Translations under genes and position numbers: made by a program
Part shown: positions 23,908 through 35,830 of the stretch, piece by piece
Layout of the letters: each line of letters begins with the position of its first letter
Numbering within the stretch: the stretch's first letter is position 1
Notes under the pieces: model-generated
The model's database searches: none
What the model saw: only the letters and a program-made list of their open reading frames with translations
What the model was told of the DNA's origin: nothing
NCBI RefSeq assembly: GCF_029962835.1
Contig: NC_080574.1
Location: forward strand, 22,542,001 to 22,606,000
Direction: 5' to 3'
Source: Magnolia sinica
Lineage: Eukaryota > Streptophyta > Magnoliopsida > Magnoliales > Magnoliaceae
DNA length: 64,000 nt

Positions 23908-24599
23908 GTAAATCTGCATGCCTTTGCCACTTGCCAATTGTAATATCTTAAGTTGATTTGAAAAATGTCTGACGTGAGTATTCTGCCACTTTTACGTCCT
24001 GCATCTCATTGTAACTAACTATGCACATGATTCTGTTTGTTTCAATATGGGTCTCATGGCTGAATGTTGGGCCAATTTTACAATTGCTTTTTGGAATATG
24101 CTTCACTTGTTAAAAGAGACATTATGGAGTCCGAGGAGATTATTTTGTGGAGTTGTGATGATCTTATCACAGGAAACTTTAGCTGCACTTCTATTATATT
24201 TCTCTCTCCCCATATCTATTCAATATATTAACAATTCGACAATGTATGAGGTAAATTTATTGAAGCATCTGAGAAACTAATATAGTAAGAGTAGATAGCT
24301 CTCTTTTTCTTTCTATACATTTTTGTTTTTTGTTTTTGTTTTTTCCTCTCTAGATTTCTTTTAGCATTTCCTCAAAAATGACCTAACTAAACTAGGACAA
24401 GTTGTATCTGACTTGATTAGTCGATTCAATTATGATATGACAGTATCGGCCCCAACTTGGCAATGTTGCATGAAAATGACTGCGCTGTGCTCATGGAATT
24501 AATCCTCACTGGGGCTGTTGGCGAGGAATCTGATTAAAATGTTTCATGAAAAAATAAACCTGTGCATTCATAGTGTTAGTTCTTAGGGAAATGTATCTG

Positions 24600-24960
24600 A
24601 AAGACTTATGGAGACACCATATTCAAAGCAAGGATCAATTTGCTGAAATTCTTACCAAGTCCTTTGGTAGAGGTCATTCTCGGCTTATGTTTGACCAACC
24701 ATGATTGGTTGTTATCCCTATTCAGCTCTGAGGGAGTGTTAATTAATTCTACAGCTTTGTTGTTGTCTATTTCCCTGTTTTATGTATTATTCTTTCTGCA
24801 GTGTTATTAATGCACTTAAAGGCATTTGCCATCAACCCCTAATGTTCTTTTTGGTTTGTCTACTTTTATATTTATAGCCAGTGGCAATGGGGACAACTCT
24901 TATCCAGCAACTTCGATTTGAACTTCCACATATTGTAATATATGAACTTGGTTGTGTTTG
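24600..24960 (+). mobile_element. Copia RNase H end plus LTR relic inside the RAD16-like pseudogene
   Basis: The segment near 24620-24690 reads like SKDQFAEILTKSFGRGHSR, the C-terminal block of copia pol. It is followed by CTGAGGGAGTG (a polypurine tract) and TGTTAATTAATTC, a typical LTR start. The far LTR end was not found. It is a small, old, broken relic in what was intron sequence of the pseudogene. Confidence 0.6.
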
Positions 24961-25181
24961 TGACTTAAGGAATTCCTTCTAGCTCTGTTTCTAGAAAATT
25001 TGCGACTATGTAGGATATTTTTCAGATATATTGAGATAATAGTTCTGAAAGTTAGGTTTCGAGAATGTGTCCATCAAGTTATTGAGTACATGTACTTGTT
25101 TCTCTAAGATTTTTCAACTTACCCAATTCATGTTACTCATTATCCTTTCAAACAACTAACAGTGACCTGTTGTTGATGTAG

Positions 25182-25480
25182 GCTCATTGTATAAAAGGTG
25201 CATGTAGTAGTGGTAAGATTTCAGAGGCTGTTTTTGCTTTGAACTCTTCATATAGATGGGCATTAACTGCCATGCTCGTTCAGAATTGTTTAAAAGAGTT
25301 CGAGTCACTGGTTAGTATACTTCTAGCTTTCATTCCATTGGAAACTAATATTTGGTTTCAAGTCCGATATATAATTTTTTATTTATTTTTTAATACCAGA
25401 TTGAGTTCCTGCGAATATTTCCTTTCTCACGGACCTTCTGTAAGGATTGTGATTGCATATCATCTGAGAGGCAAGCTTGC
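25182..25480 (+). pseudogene. RAD16-like pseudogene, segment 2 (motifs II-III)
   Basis: After an AG at 25181 the sequence encodes AHCIKGACSSGKISEAVFAL, then NSSYRWALTAMLVQNCLKEF. This corresponds to the family's AHYIKDRR...AVFALESSYRWALSGTPLQN, with the SGTPLQNR helicase motif lost. A short intron (GT near 25312, AG at 25399) leads to IEFLRIFPFSRTFCKDCDC, matching the conserved FLRIFPYSYYFCKDCDC. Beyond about 25470 the match stops. Confidence 0.87.
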
Positions 25481-26479
25481 TTTCCTTAATGGTTGTTGTA
25501 TACCTCTTCTCCTTTAATAAGATTAGTTTATGAATAGGCACAAGTTCTTCAATGTGTTCTCTCACATAGAAGACAGGATGGTGGCTTTTTCTTTCTTTAT
25601 TTTGGTAGTCTTTGGTGATTTTACTGCTTCAGGTGCCCCATTATAAATTGAGTCTGAATGTTTATTGTATTCAAATGCCTTAGTTGTTTGTTCCTTCAAT
25701 TTGATTTTCATGATTTATTTTTATATTTTCTGAGCTCTTGCCTCTAAGGTTATTGTGAAGTGATCATTAATAGCAGCCCTATATCCTATTGGCCTTTCCA
25801 GTCCAGGAGTCACCTAATCACTCTTGTTGTTGACAACTAAGAGGCAATGTTTCTGATGCCTGTGCTATTTCCAAAATCACAGGGCCAAGTTGGGTTCCAC
25901 ATAGCACTTTATTGAAAATTGGACGACCCAGTATATGGACCTAAGGGTCCAAAGAATGTGTCTGATAGGCCATTAAGGGAATGAGTTTGTTTGTGGCCAC
26001 ATGGTACCACATGCTTGGACTATTAGACCAACTGGGGCCCCCATGTCCCCTGCAAACTAATGTAGCATGGACCACGCATCAGTCAATCTAGACTGGCCAT
26101 TACATGAAACATACATTTAAATGTACCATGAAAAAAAAAAAAAAAAAAACACACCAATCAGACCATTCTAACCATCTGTATAATTAAATGGATTCAACAA
26201 ACAATTTGATAGGTTTATTTATTGGGCCCATCATGGATTGCTTTTGGTTATAAAACATCACTTTCAGAGGTCAACCTAACCATCCCATCCATGGCATGGT
26301 AAACAAATGGCTATAAGAAAAAAGGCCATCTGGATGGGTTTGAGCACCCAGTCGGTGTGATTATTTCATTGTAGCCTGTGAAGTATATGTTGTAGCTAAT
26401 GGATGCTTTGGATCAATCGATCACCCAAGCAATCCCAATTGAACTATGACTCCGTAGGTGCAGTAGAATCAACTCCATG

Positions 26480-28830
26480 GTAGGGCCCATGTGGTTTGTT
26501 TATGCATCCAACTCACCCGACATGTACATCCAATCATATTCATTCCGCATGAGTTGCTGATTTTTCATTGAACTGATGAAGCCAGCTACCATTATAAACC
26601 ATACTGTCCAACCTGGATCTAATACACCCACCTCTGCTTTGATTATTACATCAATGAAGCCACAATCACTGATGACATCACAAATTTCCTGCATTTCTAT
26701 CCAGTTCACTGACTTGCCTCCCAATTTTCTCATTTTTGGAAGCAACTGTATTTAACTCCACCACCCTACCAGTCATGAACCATGACAACTGCCAGAAAAG
26801 GGTATAAACTCATTTCATAATTCCCCTCTGTCCATGTAATTAGAGGCAGCATGCACAATTGACACAAAACCCAACCTATCATCTCTACAGCAACAGTTAC
26901 AAACTGATTATCTGCCTACCCAAGAAACCAAGAAACCGATAGATCAGAATTCCAAAACAACCAAATTTTAGAATTAAATAATTGTTGGACCATGAAGCCA
27001 ATCATATTAATTTTCCAACCATTGGTTCGAGAATAACTACAGACTTCAATCCAAATTGATGAATCAAAGACTTTAACTGATGAACAGAAAGGGAGTTCCA
27101 ATGTCCCTTATGTTCCAAAAAAATGCCAGAAACAATTACCAACCAGCCTTTTGCAATCTTGTAATACTCCTGGCACATTCATCATTTTCCTGTTCTTCAT
27201 AGCAGATTTAGATTTTCGTTGAATGTATATTTTAAGATTTTCACTGCTACTAAATGATGGATCTAAAGTCTAAACCTCTTCAATCAGACAGAGCACCCTC
27301 CAAAGATATTTCCTCAAAGTTCCACCTGGGGGAACCTTCTTCTTGCAGCCTTAATCTTCTGATGATCCAACTCTGTAAAGGGAACTTCTTGAGATCTGCA
27401 AGAATACTTAAGTTACCCACCAATGAGAATCTTTGCAAAGAATTTCCTGTATTCACCTTAACATTAGCATTTGATATGTATCTATCATCCCCATCATCCA
27501 TCAAAATTGAAACATTACTAAGTCAACTGAACCTGTTTATTTGAACCATTTGTATGTTCTTCTAGGATACGATTTTCAACATTGAAGTCCTCCCTGGTAT
27601 CATCCCGACTTGGCAGAGCAGTCGTTTCATCAGGATCATGAGCATGAAGTTCCGAAATATGTGGCATTCTTAGTTAAACATACCTCTTACCCATTTCAGT
27701 GAAAACATGATCTGAACCTTCATTCATCTGCACAATTGGATCCAGAGATCTCTCCAATAATGCATTATCCCCATCGGAATTAAGATGAGTTTCCAGCAGT
27801 TTCACATCTCTTACGGAAAGATTATTTTCACCTTGCTAATTGTGATTTTGATCTTTAACAACCGCATTCTCATGGCTGTCATGAACATGATTCTCATCTG
27901 CATGCTGAGACTGCTTGTACCTTGCATCCTCATAATCAGATTTAGATTTATCACCTCAATAAAAAGATTTTTACTTACCAATTGCTTTGTTGTTTTTGGA
28001 CATCATATAATGATATTTGTTCATATTGTTATTCAATTCTGAGTTGAATCAGCACCTGGCTGTGTCGTGACCTCTAACCGTACAAGTTCTGCAGAAAGAT
28101 GGAACCCGTTCATACACAATCCCAATCCATCTGGATTTTGACCCCATCATTGTCAAGACACCCTTAGGCAGTCATCTTTTTAGATTTAACTCTAGAAGCA
28201 TTCAAGGATGGAGTATCAATCTTCACAATGTTACTAATTGCCCCCGCAATTGATCTCAACCAGCCTTCATTGTACAGATTCAATGGCAAACTCAGGAAAC
28301 CAATCCACAGCGAGGCATATGAAGAATCTTGTCCTTGTATGAGCCAAGTGCTCCATCAAAAAACCTGATTAGGAAATCCCATTAATGTCTGAAGATCTCG
28401 GAAAGAACATTAATGAAATCTTTTTCATGAGAAAACCTAGCAACAAAGCATCTTGACCCAAAACCCAGCTGACTGATGTTTGTCTCCCTTAACACCACAA
28501 GCCATTCTCACCGCAACCCTAGTCTACTCAAGTGGTGGACAATCAACCAAGGACCAGCTGACGATTGCCAATCTCCAAGATTTTGATGATTGCGACACTT
28601 CCTCTTCTGAGGAAGTTCTCAGCACATTATCCTTCCATACCACTGGCCTTACCGGAATATGGACAGATTGATTAAGGGAAATAGATGTTGATTTCAAACG
28701 ATCAGCAGAAATTTTAGAACCTGGCTTTGGATCCAGAGGATAGGATGAAGAGCAACCTTGGAAATCAGCATCCTCCAATGTAGGATCACCAAAACTGATC
28801 TCCTGCATTTTCCTTCACAGTCTCGTCTTC
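26480..28830 (-). mobile_element. L1-type LINE fragment
   Basis: On the minus strand, the right part (28050-28500) encodes an ORF1-like protein of the DUF4283 type: DLPLNLYNEGWLRSIAGAIS, KIDTPSLNASRVKSK, and WIGIVYERVPSFCRTC just before a zinc-finger-like end. The left part (26500-27100) encodes endonuclease pieces: SKIWLFWNSDLSVSWFLG, then LGGKSVNWIEMQEICDVISD with CGFID, matching the GGRPVN...DCGLIDLG block of plant L1 endonucleases. No reverse transcriptase or matching poly-A end follows, so the copy is incomplete. Stops and frameshifts are frequent. It sits between RAD16-like segments 2 and 3. Confidence 0.8.
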
Positions 28831-29460
28831 ACGTTGCTAGCGCTGGATTTGATGTTTGTACCTGTGCATTTACCTCTCATCAATGGTTCCCATTAGCATG
28901 CATGGCAAAACTCAGAGGTTCAAATATATAAAAGATGGAAGTTAACAAACATAATGAGTACCAGTTGAGCAATAGCTTGGTGGGGATATGGATAAGATTA
29001 TAGGAATCTGGATTCATCCCCCAAATCCACGAGTAACAATCCACAGATACTGATAGATGCAGAAATGAACAATACTGTCTAAGAACATCAAATGAGTGGA
29101 AGATAATCTAATCACGTAAAACCATCAAACAGTGAGAATTTTGACTCACTGAGGTGAAAACCCCACTCTATTCTCTAAAAGGAAGTTTCAAAATTAAATC
29201 TGAGAATAATCTAGCTTCTATTTTTAGAAGAAGCTTTCTAAACTAACCTCAAGATCCTACAAAATGACACTTCTCAGCCAATTAAGTGTCCTTTTAAAGG
29301 GAAATGACCAAAATCACCATACTTTTTTTTTATTTAGTCTCGCCTCAGTTTTTTGCATTTCTTCCATGCAGATCTGAGGGGAAACCTTGTTGCAATTTTC
29401 AGTTGTTTTATAGCTATCTTATTGGCCACCACTTCATTTGATTAATTCATCAAACTTCAG

Positions 29461-29893
29461 GCAATTTATCATCCATCACTTGTGGACTACTGTAGAACCG
29501 CACCACGACCTAATCTACATAAATCTGCTTCTACTGCGAAATGTCAGAGATGTGATAGTCCAGCAAAGGCAGTGAGATACCGTTGTTGACCCGGATTTAA
29601 GCTGACCTTGTGATTCTTTACCAATTATCCTAGAGTTTCCTTTTTAATCATATGATCTAATATGGCACAGTGCAAACCCTTGATTCCTTTGTTTCATCCT
29701 TCCCTTGATTCTTCAGGTTTGCTCTTATGGGCACGCATTCTGCGAGGATTGCTTACAGCCTAAAGATCCTTTTTGTCCAGATTGTCTAGTTCAACGGATT
29801 CTTTACCACACTACCAAGGGTTCTTAGCATTCACGTGATCTAGAACGAATCAATGTTGACAACTTTCCGGCAAGCACAAAAATGAATGCTTTG
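29461..29893 (+). pseudogene. RAD16-like pseudogene, segment 3 (RING region)
   Basis: An AG at 29459-29460 precedes QAIYHPSLV, matching RQAVDHPYLV. CQRCDSPAKAVRYRC then stands for the first half of the RING finger. After an intron (AG at about 29716) come YGHAFCEDCLQPKDPFCPDC and, past an in-frame stop, LERINVDNFPASTKMNAL. The last matches the family's NRIKLDDFQTSTKIEAL. The segment ends at a GT donor at 29894, at the family's usual intron position. Confidence 0.85.
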
Positions 29894-30040
29894 GTATGCA
29901 TAATCCAAATCTTTTCCTTTTTCTTCTCATTCTAGCTGCTCAAGCTCTGGTCTTTATTTCTCTTTCTATTGGTTTCACGTGGAGCACCAATGCTCACAAC
30001 ACAATTAATGGATTTTGGCATGATTTTTGCGAAATATTAA

Positions 30041-30429
30041 GGCCCTGTTTGGTAGACACCTAAAACTAAGTTCATCTCATTTTAGTTAATAGTAGTTATG
30101 TATTAGAGATCTTCTAATACATAGTTACTCTTAACATGAGCTCAGAGTATATTTCTAAGAGATTGAACAATTTATCATGAATACTTTCAAAACCGCAACA
30201 ATTTCAAACATTTATCTTTTTCTGAAAAGACTCAGAACCTGTTTGGTAGACACCTAAAAACGAATTGATCTCATTTTAGTTAACAATAATAATGTATTAG
30301 AGATATTGATCTCTCTAATACATAATGAGTTCATGTTAACAATGATTACATATCAGAGAGATCAAGTTCACATTGTTACTGTTAACTAAAATGAGATTAA
30401 CACATCTTTAGGTGTCTGCCATACAGGGT
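30041..30429. mobile_element. Two PIF/Harbinger-type MITE copies side by side
   Basis: At 30041 a copy starts GGCCCTGTTTGGTAGACACC after TAA (30038-30040), the target duplication typical of PIF/Harbinger. It runs past its palindromic centre (about 30115) and is then cut off near 30150. A second, complete copy (about 30235-30429) starts CCTGTTTGGTAGACACC and ends GGTGTCTGCCATACAGG. Its two arms (TTTAGTTAACA / TGTTAACTAAA) form an almost complete palindrome of about 195 bp. Confidence 0.75.
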
Positions 30430-30644
30430 TGGGCCATGAAGTTTTTGTGAAAAGATAATAAAAAAGACATTAAGTACAAGGGAAATTATTATTTTTTAAA
30501 TAATTCTAGATGGGAAAATGATCAAGAAAAGTCCACCTGGGTCATTTCCTTGACCAGTTTAAATTTCATACAAAACCATTTAGCCCCTTGACCTCACAGA
30601 AGAATCGTTTATATAATGTTCACAACCTTTTCCATAACCTACAG

Positions 30645-30882
30645 CAACATCCTTGGATTTGATCAAGCGCTCCCTCCAAATGGTAATATAAAATATTGGA
30701 TTTTTGCTCATAGTAGATTACAATGACAAGGTTGCTGAAGTTTTATGTGTTTGAACCTTTTCCTGTCTGACATAAAGAGTGTGCAGTTGGTTGGAAGTAT
30801 GACTGCTATAAATCATGCTGAGAGATATTTTGCCAATGATCCGGACTGCAAGATTCTCCTTGCAACCCTCAGGGCTTTGGAG
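30645..30882 (+). pseudogene. RAD16-like pseudogene, segment 4 (C-terminal helicase lobe)
   Basis: Two short exon-like pieces are present. 30645-30682 (AG before, GT after) encodes TSLDLIKRSLQM, matching FTSFLDLINYSLQK. 30780-30882 encodes VQLVGSMTAINHAERYFAND and PDCKILLATLRALE, matching the family's VQLVGSM...FKEDPDCRVFLMSLKAGG; the conserved LKAGG is degraded to LRALE. Confidence 0.85.
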
Positions 30883-31469
30883 GTTTGATCCACAATCTCA
30901 TGATGGCATCCCATCTGAGCAACCAATTTAACTTTATTATTTGTCAAGGTTTGCTAAGCCACGTGTGTGGAGTGTTGTCCATGCATGCCCAAACGCAGAT
31001 GCCTGCATGGCACGCGTGTGCAAGATCCAAGCTTCCTGTCAGGTGGGATATGCTATTTTTTATTCCCATGCATAGAGATCATGCTGTTTTGCTCCTTGGT
31101 CCACTGTTCAAGTCAAACAGATGGCAAAACAATCTTTTATGACCATCTTTTTGTACATTGTGGCCCACCTGACGAGTGAAATGTCCTGATTTTTAGGCCA
31201 GAAGAGCTAAGCAATGTCGCCCAACTGAAAGCTTGTATCTTCCACATTTGTGCCATATTGGCTTACATGCTTGCGCGCAAATTGGCAGGCTTCCGCACGC
31301 ATGTGTGCTGCACAAACTTCTTGGTTCCATCGAAGTTTGAAAATCAGTGCTACAAATCTTTTAAAAAGACGGAAACAACGGAAAAATCATTCACATTAAG
31401 TGGTCACTCTATTTTTGTCCCTTTTTTTCCCCTCGCATTTGTTTCTAATTGATTGGTTATGCTATGTGG

Positions 31470-31570
31470 GGCCGAACTTCACTTTTCTTGATAGAACCTT
31501 GCCAGTATCCAGCTTTGGAGCAGCAGGCACAAGATCGAATTCACTGTATTGGACAAAACAAACAGACTAG
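31470..31570 (+). pseudogene. RAD16-like pseudogene, segment 5 (helicase motif VI)
   Basis: It encodes PALEQQAQDRIHCIGQNKQT, clearly helicase motif VI of SNF2 proteins (PAVEQQAQDRIHRIGQ), with one of the conserved arginines replaced by cysteine. A GT follows at 31571. The family's last C-terminal block (VEERILxLQ) was not found with confidence downstream. Confidence 0.85.
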
Positions 31571-34500
31571 GTGCCACTTGTGCTGCTGCTCTTTTGCTCC
31601 CTACAATCATCTATTGCGTAGCTTCTACAGTACAGTAACCTTATTCTAATAGTGTTTGGTTGGTAGGGTCGTGAAATTCAGACACTGTCGATTAGAGAAT
31701 TCTGAGTTTGCAATAGACGAAGCCAGTACATCAAGTGATTAGTTCACTTGCTAGCATCTGAAACCCCAAATCGCATTTGTAAGTTTCTCATTTGCCTCTT
31801 GTTGTATGGTTTATAGGATTATGTTCGGTACTTCAAAAGATCTGAAAGGATTAAGAAAGTGCATTTGAAGTTGATGTTCTTCAAATGAGATACAGCTCTC
31901 GTCTGCTCGCGGGTATATGAATCCATGGAGCTCTCTCTCTCTCTCTCTCTATTCATTTGGAATCCCAGCTTGCGTTACAAAATCGGATCAATCAAGAAAG
32001 GTGTGTCTGTGTTCCATGTGCACTGAAGTTGGATTGTTTTTAACAGAGAGCAAATGCATTGCCTCCTACACTCAAAAGTCCAATGATCCAGACCGTCTGT
32101 TTGACGCAACCCACATTAGATGCCCACAGTGATGAGATGATCCTAAAATGTCCGATTCTCAGCATCATCCCACTCCAACATTTGCAATATGGCATGTGCA
32201 CTATTACAACTAGTTGGATAATCAGTTCCATCCAACCAACATAGACATCTAAGAGATTGGATAGAACAGATTCCGAGTGTAGTCCAGGAGACCTTCCATT
32301 ATCCGTCAAAATTGTGGGCCTCACCGTAGATGGGCCATGACCATAAAATCACATTGACTGGAAAATCCCTTACCCCAAAGATCAGATTGCTTGATTCAGA
32401 CCATTGACTAAAATCATTTTAAGCATCCATTAGATTGGCAAGATCCTTACCCCCACATAGTAGTGGATGCGCTATGGCCCAAAGGATTGCCAAGAACCAG
32501 AAGCAGAGTCCTGTGTTAGTTTCGCACCTGAGATTTGGATCTACTTTATTTTTGGGCACGTCCTAAGATGAAACGGCAAAACGGATAGACAGCGTGGATA
32601 TACAATACATACATCAGGTGGTAACATGCTATGCTTATAAGGTAAATACAAAATAGATTCCATGCCCATTCGTGCTAGTGTTAATTGCCCACGTTATTCG
32701 TACAGCTCGATTCCATGAAAAACTGAGAATCCAGCTATTTTGATAAGGATTACTTTAATGCGTAGCCATGTGGAGTGGGGAAACGTGAATTAGATCCAAA
32801 CCGTCCATCAGGTTGGCCACCTCATATTAATCCAGGGGCCCAAGAATCAGGCTCATCGAAAACTCGGGTTTACCACACCACAAGGAATAAACAGTTGGGA
32901 TGGTCCCGCCTACCATTAGTTGTGTGGGGAGCCCACCATGGTGTTTATAGTCCATTCAATCCGTTCATTTGTTGTTCCCTCTCAGGATGGACTCCAAAAA
33001 TCAAGCCATTCAGAAATTAAGGTGGACCACACCATTCAAAACTGGTGGCTTTAGGCATAGTTTTACACTATTATGGTTTATCGCACTTGAGTTTTTGATC
33101 GGTCTGATTTAATGGGTGATGTGAATCTTATGCTCATGAGCCATTTCCCCACGTCAGCATTAGAGGCGATGTGATGCCAAACCCGATTTATTGGACAGTC
33201 CATCTGGTTTATCCTCTTGTGGATGGTAAACCATTCAAAATGAATTTTGATGTGATGATCCTATCCATCTGATCAGTGTCCTCCAAAGGGACGGCAGAAA
33301 TTTTTAAAATAAAAGGATAATGAAGAAATCGTGAGGAATACGATCTGGACGTTACGTTATTTTTGAGAAAGAGGTTGTATATGATAGGTCCCACATTAGA
33401 CCTAATTGTTACATAATTCTTCCACTTGGAATAGATACCGTTCTTAACATATATCTGTTCTGAGGCTCCAATTGCACCCGGAAACAGGGATATATGACGA
33501 AAAGAGTAAACGGTTAGGATCTTTTCCCGGACTTTTCGGCCTTTGGAGAAACGCAGTTGTCCACTCACCTTTTTTACCGGTAGCTTTGGAGGATTGGCGC
33601 CTAAAACACCCAACTCTGTGGGGCCATCATGCTCTGTGTAAAATCAACTCCGTCCATCTTATGGTACCCCCAATACTAGGCCCTGTGACCAAAAATCAAC
33701 CAGATCGACAGCTTTGGTGGGCCACAAAACTGGGAACAATGGTGATGGGATTCCAGCAATAAGTCTTTGTGTTGGGCCACCATTGCGTGTTATCTTTCAT
33801 CAAACCCGTTAATCAGCTGTATGTAGATGTGTATAATATTCTTACTTGTACATTTGGAGGTTAAGATGCTCAGATCACAAGTATAGGCATGAACCATCAT
33901 CGCCAGGGGTGAGAGATAAGCCTATATTTCATAGGGCTATGGATACAAAACGGATGATCTAGACAGAAGTCTTAAAAATAATAATTTTTTATTTTTCGGT
34001 TTTCCAACATATTTCACAACAGATCCTAAACTCAAGTGGGCCACACTGAATTTAATTTTTTTAGGAGCAATTTTACATTTATTACGTTGATGTGGCCCAC
34101 CTGAGTTTTTATCCGACTGATCTTTTGTATCTATTAAATAATGCTTCTCCACCTTATGGAAATAGAGGATTATATATACGACAAATGATTGGTCCAAAGA
34201 GCTTGAGTGTTTTACGCGCTGCTGCGTAAAACATGAAGCAGGTGTTGTAGACGATTACGGTCCGTATTTGCCTCTGTCGCCCTCCACTGGGGCCGCATGC
34301 GGATGTGTTTGATGATCTGAACCGTCCGTTCTATAGTCCCTATTTTAAACGGAACAATATAAGAAACGTACGCTGAAGGGTGATTGTGACCCACCCTATC
34401 TGTAGATGGAACTTAGAACCATGAAAAGAAAATTCAAATGCTTGCATTAAATTCTAAAAATCAAAGTTTGGAAGAGTATGGACGCTTCAAATCATCGGAC

Positions 34501-34840
34501 TATCTCAACCGTTTACGTGATGAGGCTCCAGTTGGATGGTAGATGGCCGAAATTTTTATTAAATTAAATCTTTCAACCTTGTGATTACACAAAGGTTACG
34601 GTGACCGTCCATTTTCAAAGCAAAAGATCAATGGTTAAAATATTTCAATTTAAGATACTTTATTTACGAGATTTTAACGGTAGAATTACTCAGAAAATCC
34701 GATTTCACGAAATAATATCTCCCGCCAATTCAGGTGCTTTCTCCTGAAGAATTACCGAAATCTCTTTTATTGTAGGCGCACCTGCTCTGTTTATGACATC
34801 CAACCGTACACCCTAAATGGTAATTAGTGACTGCGGACGC
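31571..34840. other. Gene-free, repeat-rich stretch
   Basis: No gene was recognised. A (CT)10 microsatellite lies at 31931-31950. About 32545-32640 is a half copy of the GGACGGTGTGGATATAC repeat family. About 33600-34200 holds more GTGGGCCAC-type repeat words in both orientations. Open frames here lack any recognisable domain and have no splice or promoter context. Confidence 0.55.
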
Positions 34841-35335
34841 GGCTTCAGTGGATCCATGATCCACTAGGTTTTTAGATCACTGACTGTGGGGCCCATCTTG
34901 ATGTATTTACCTTACATCCATGCCATCCACCCATTTTTCCAGATCGATTTAGGTCATGGGGACAAAAATGAATCAGATACAAATCTCAAGTGAACCACGC
35001 CACATGAAACATAATTAATTGAATACACACCATTAAAAACTTCTTGGAGTCTAGGGAATGTTTATTTGCCATCCAACCTGTTGATAAGGCCGAAAAGACC
35101 TGGATGAAGGGACTATTCAAATATCAGCTTGATCCAAGCCTTTTGTGGCCAATAAGAAGTTTTTAATAGTAAATCACCCCTGTTTCTTGTAGTGTGGTCC
35201 ACCTGATATTTTGGATCTGCTTCATTTATGGCATTGTGACTTACAATGAGCTTTCAAAACTGATGGACGGCGTGGATGTAAGGTACATAGATTACGGTTG
35301 GGCCACAGCCGGTGGATCTCAGATCCACCGAAAGC
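34841..35335. mobile_element. Palindromic MITE, family A, complete copy
   Basis: The left arm (TGTGGGGCCCATCTTGATGT ... TACATCCATGCCATCCACC) and right arm (GGACGGCGTGGATGTAAGG ... GGTTGGGCCACAG) are inverted repeats of roughly 200 bp around a unique centre (CCATCCAACCTGTTGATAAGG). Each end carries its own small hairpin, GTGGATCCATGATCCAC on the left and GGTGGATCTCAGATCCACC on the right. Other copies in the window share this plan. No coding capacity; superfamily not assigned. Confidence 0.8.
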
Positions 35336-35389
35336 CCCTTTCGGTCGGTGCGGTTTGGCTGTGACCCAACACCAGCCAGCTGGTGTCAA

Positions 35390-35830
35390 AGCTGTGTGTC
35401 CTACCATGGCACATGTATTTCATCTACAGTGTCCATCCATCTTTTTTAGGGCACCAGCAAGACGAAAAAATTAGATGGCACATGTATTTCATCTACCTTG
35501 TCCATCCATCTTTCCAACTTATTTTAAGGCACCAGCAAAACAAAAAAAGAAATCCAAAACTAAAGCGGACCACGTGATAGAAAATAGTTGGGATTGGACT
35601 CTTGCCATTGAAAACTTATCGAGGTAACAGAAGTTTTAGGTTAAGCATGTTTTCCGTTCATCCGGGTTTGTATCCTTATAAACAGTTGGGATGACAAATA
35701 AACATTACTGTTTTTTGTGGTGTGGTCCACTTAATGTTTTGACGTGTCATGGTAAAATGGATGAACGGAGTGGATAAAACACACGCATCGTATGGAGCAT
35801 TGATACCAGCTAGCAGCCAACTTCGCAGAG
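35390..35830. mobile_element. Palindromic MITE, family A, copy with internal duplication
   Basis: The sequence follows the family A consensus (CATGTATTTCATCTAC...GTCCATCCATC, then GCGGACCAC, CCGTTCATCCGGG, ACAAATAAACATTAC, GTGGTGTGGTCCAC, ATGGATGAACGGAGTGG). A 69-bp block beginning ATGGCACATGTATTTCATC is repeated directly at 35406 and 35475. Confidence 0.65.

Larger units (their letters stand above)
22958..31570 (+). pseudogene. RAD16-like SNF2/RING helicase pseudogene, fragmented
   Basis: Five plus-strand segments, in correct order, match the plant RAD16 family (SNF2 ATPase with internal RING finger, nucleotide-excision repair). They are the N-terminal part with helicase motifs I-Ia, a motif II-III segment, the RING region, and two segments of the C-terminal helicase lobe. 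Exon ends still coincide with GT/AG sites, so the copy arose from genomic DNA, not by retroposition. Damage includes a frameshift before the helicase domain, Gly to Arg in the Walker A region (DEMRMGKT), DEAH changed to DKAH, a stop in the RING segment, and loss of many family blocks. A copia relic, an L1 fragment and MITEs interrupt it. A working paralogue probably exists elsewhere. Confidence 0.88.

Noticed and set aside
26131-26150. Poly-A tail of the L1 fragment
   Set aside because: The A run is on the plus strand, whereas the LINE is on the minus strand, so a tail should appear as T on the plus strand.
31640-31915. Last C-terminal exons of the RAD16-like gene
   Set aside because: No convincing VEERILxLQ or final LTEADMRFLF-type match could be read in any frame.
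32764-33165. Further palindromic MITE with GTGGGGAAA ends
   Set aside because: The ends GTGGGGAAA / TTTCCCCAC match for only about ten bases and the arms do not continue convincingly.
33209-33613. A 134-residue minus-strand protein
   Set aside because: It lies in MITE-like repeat DNA, with no domain, promoter or splice context.
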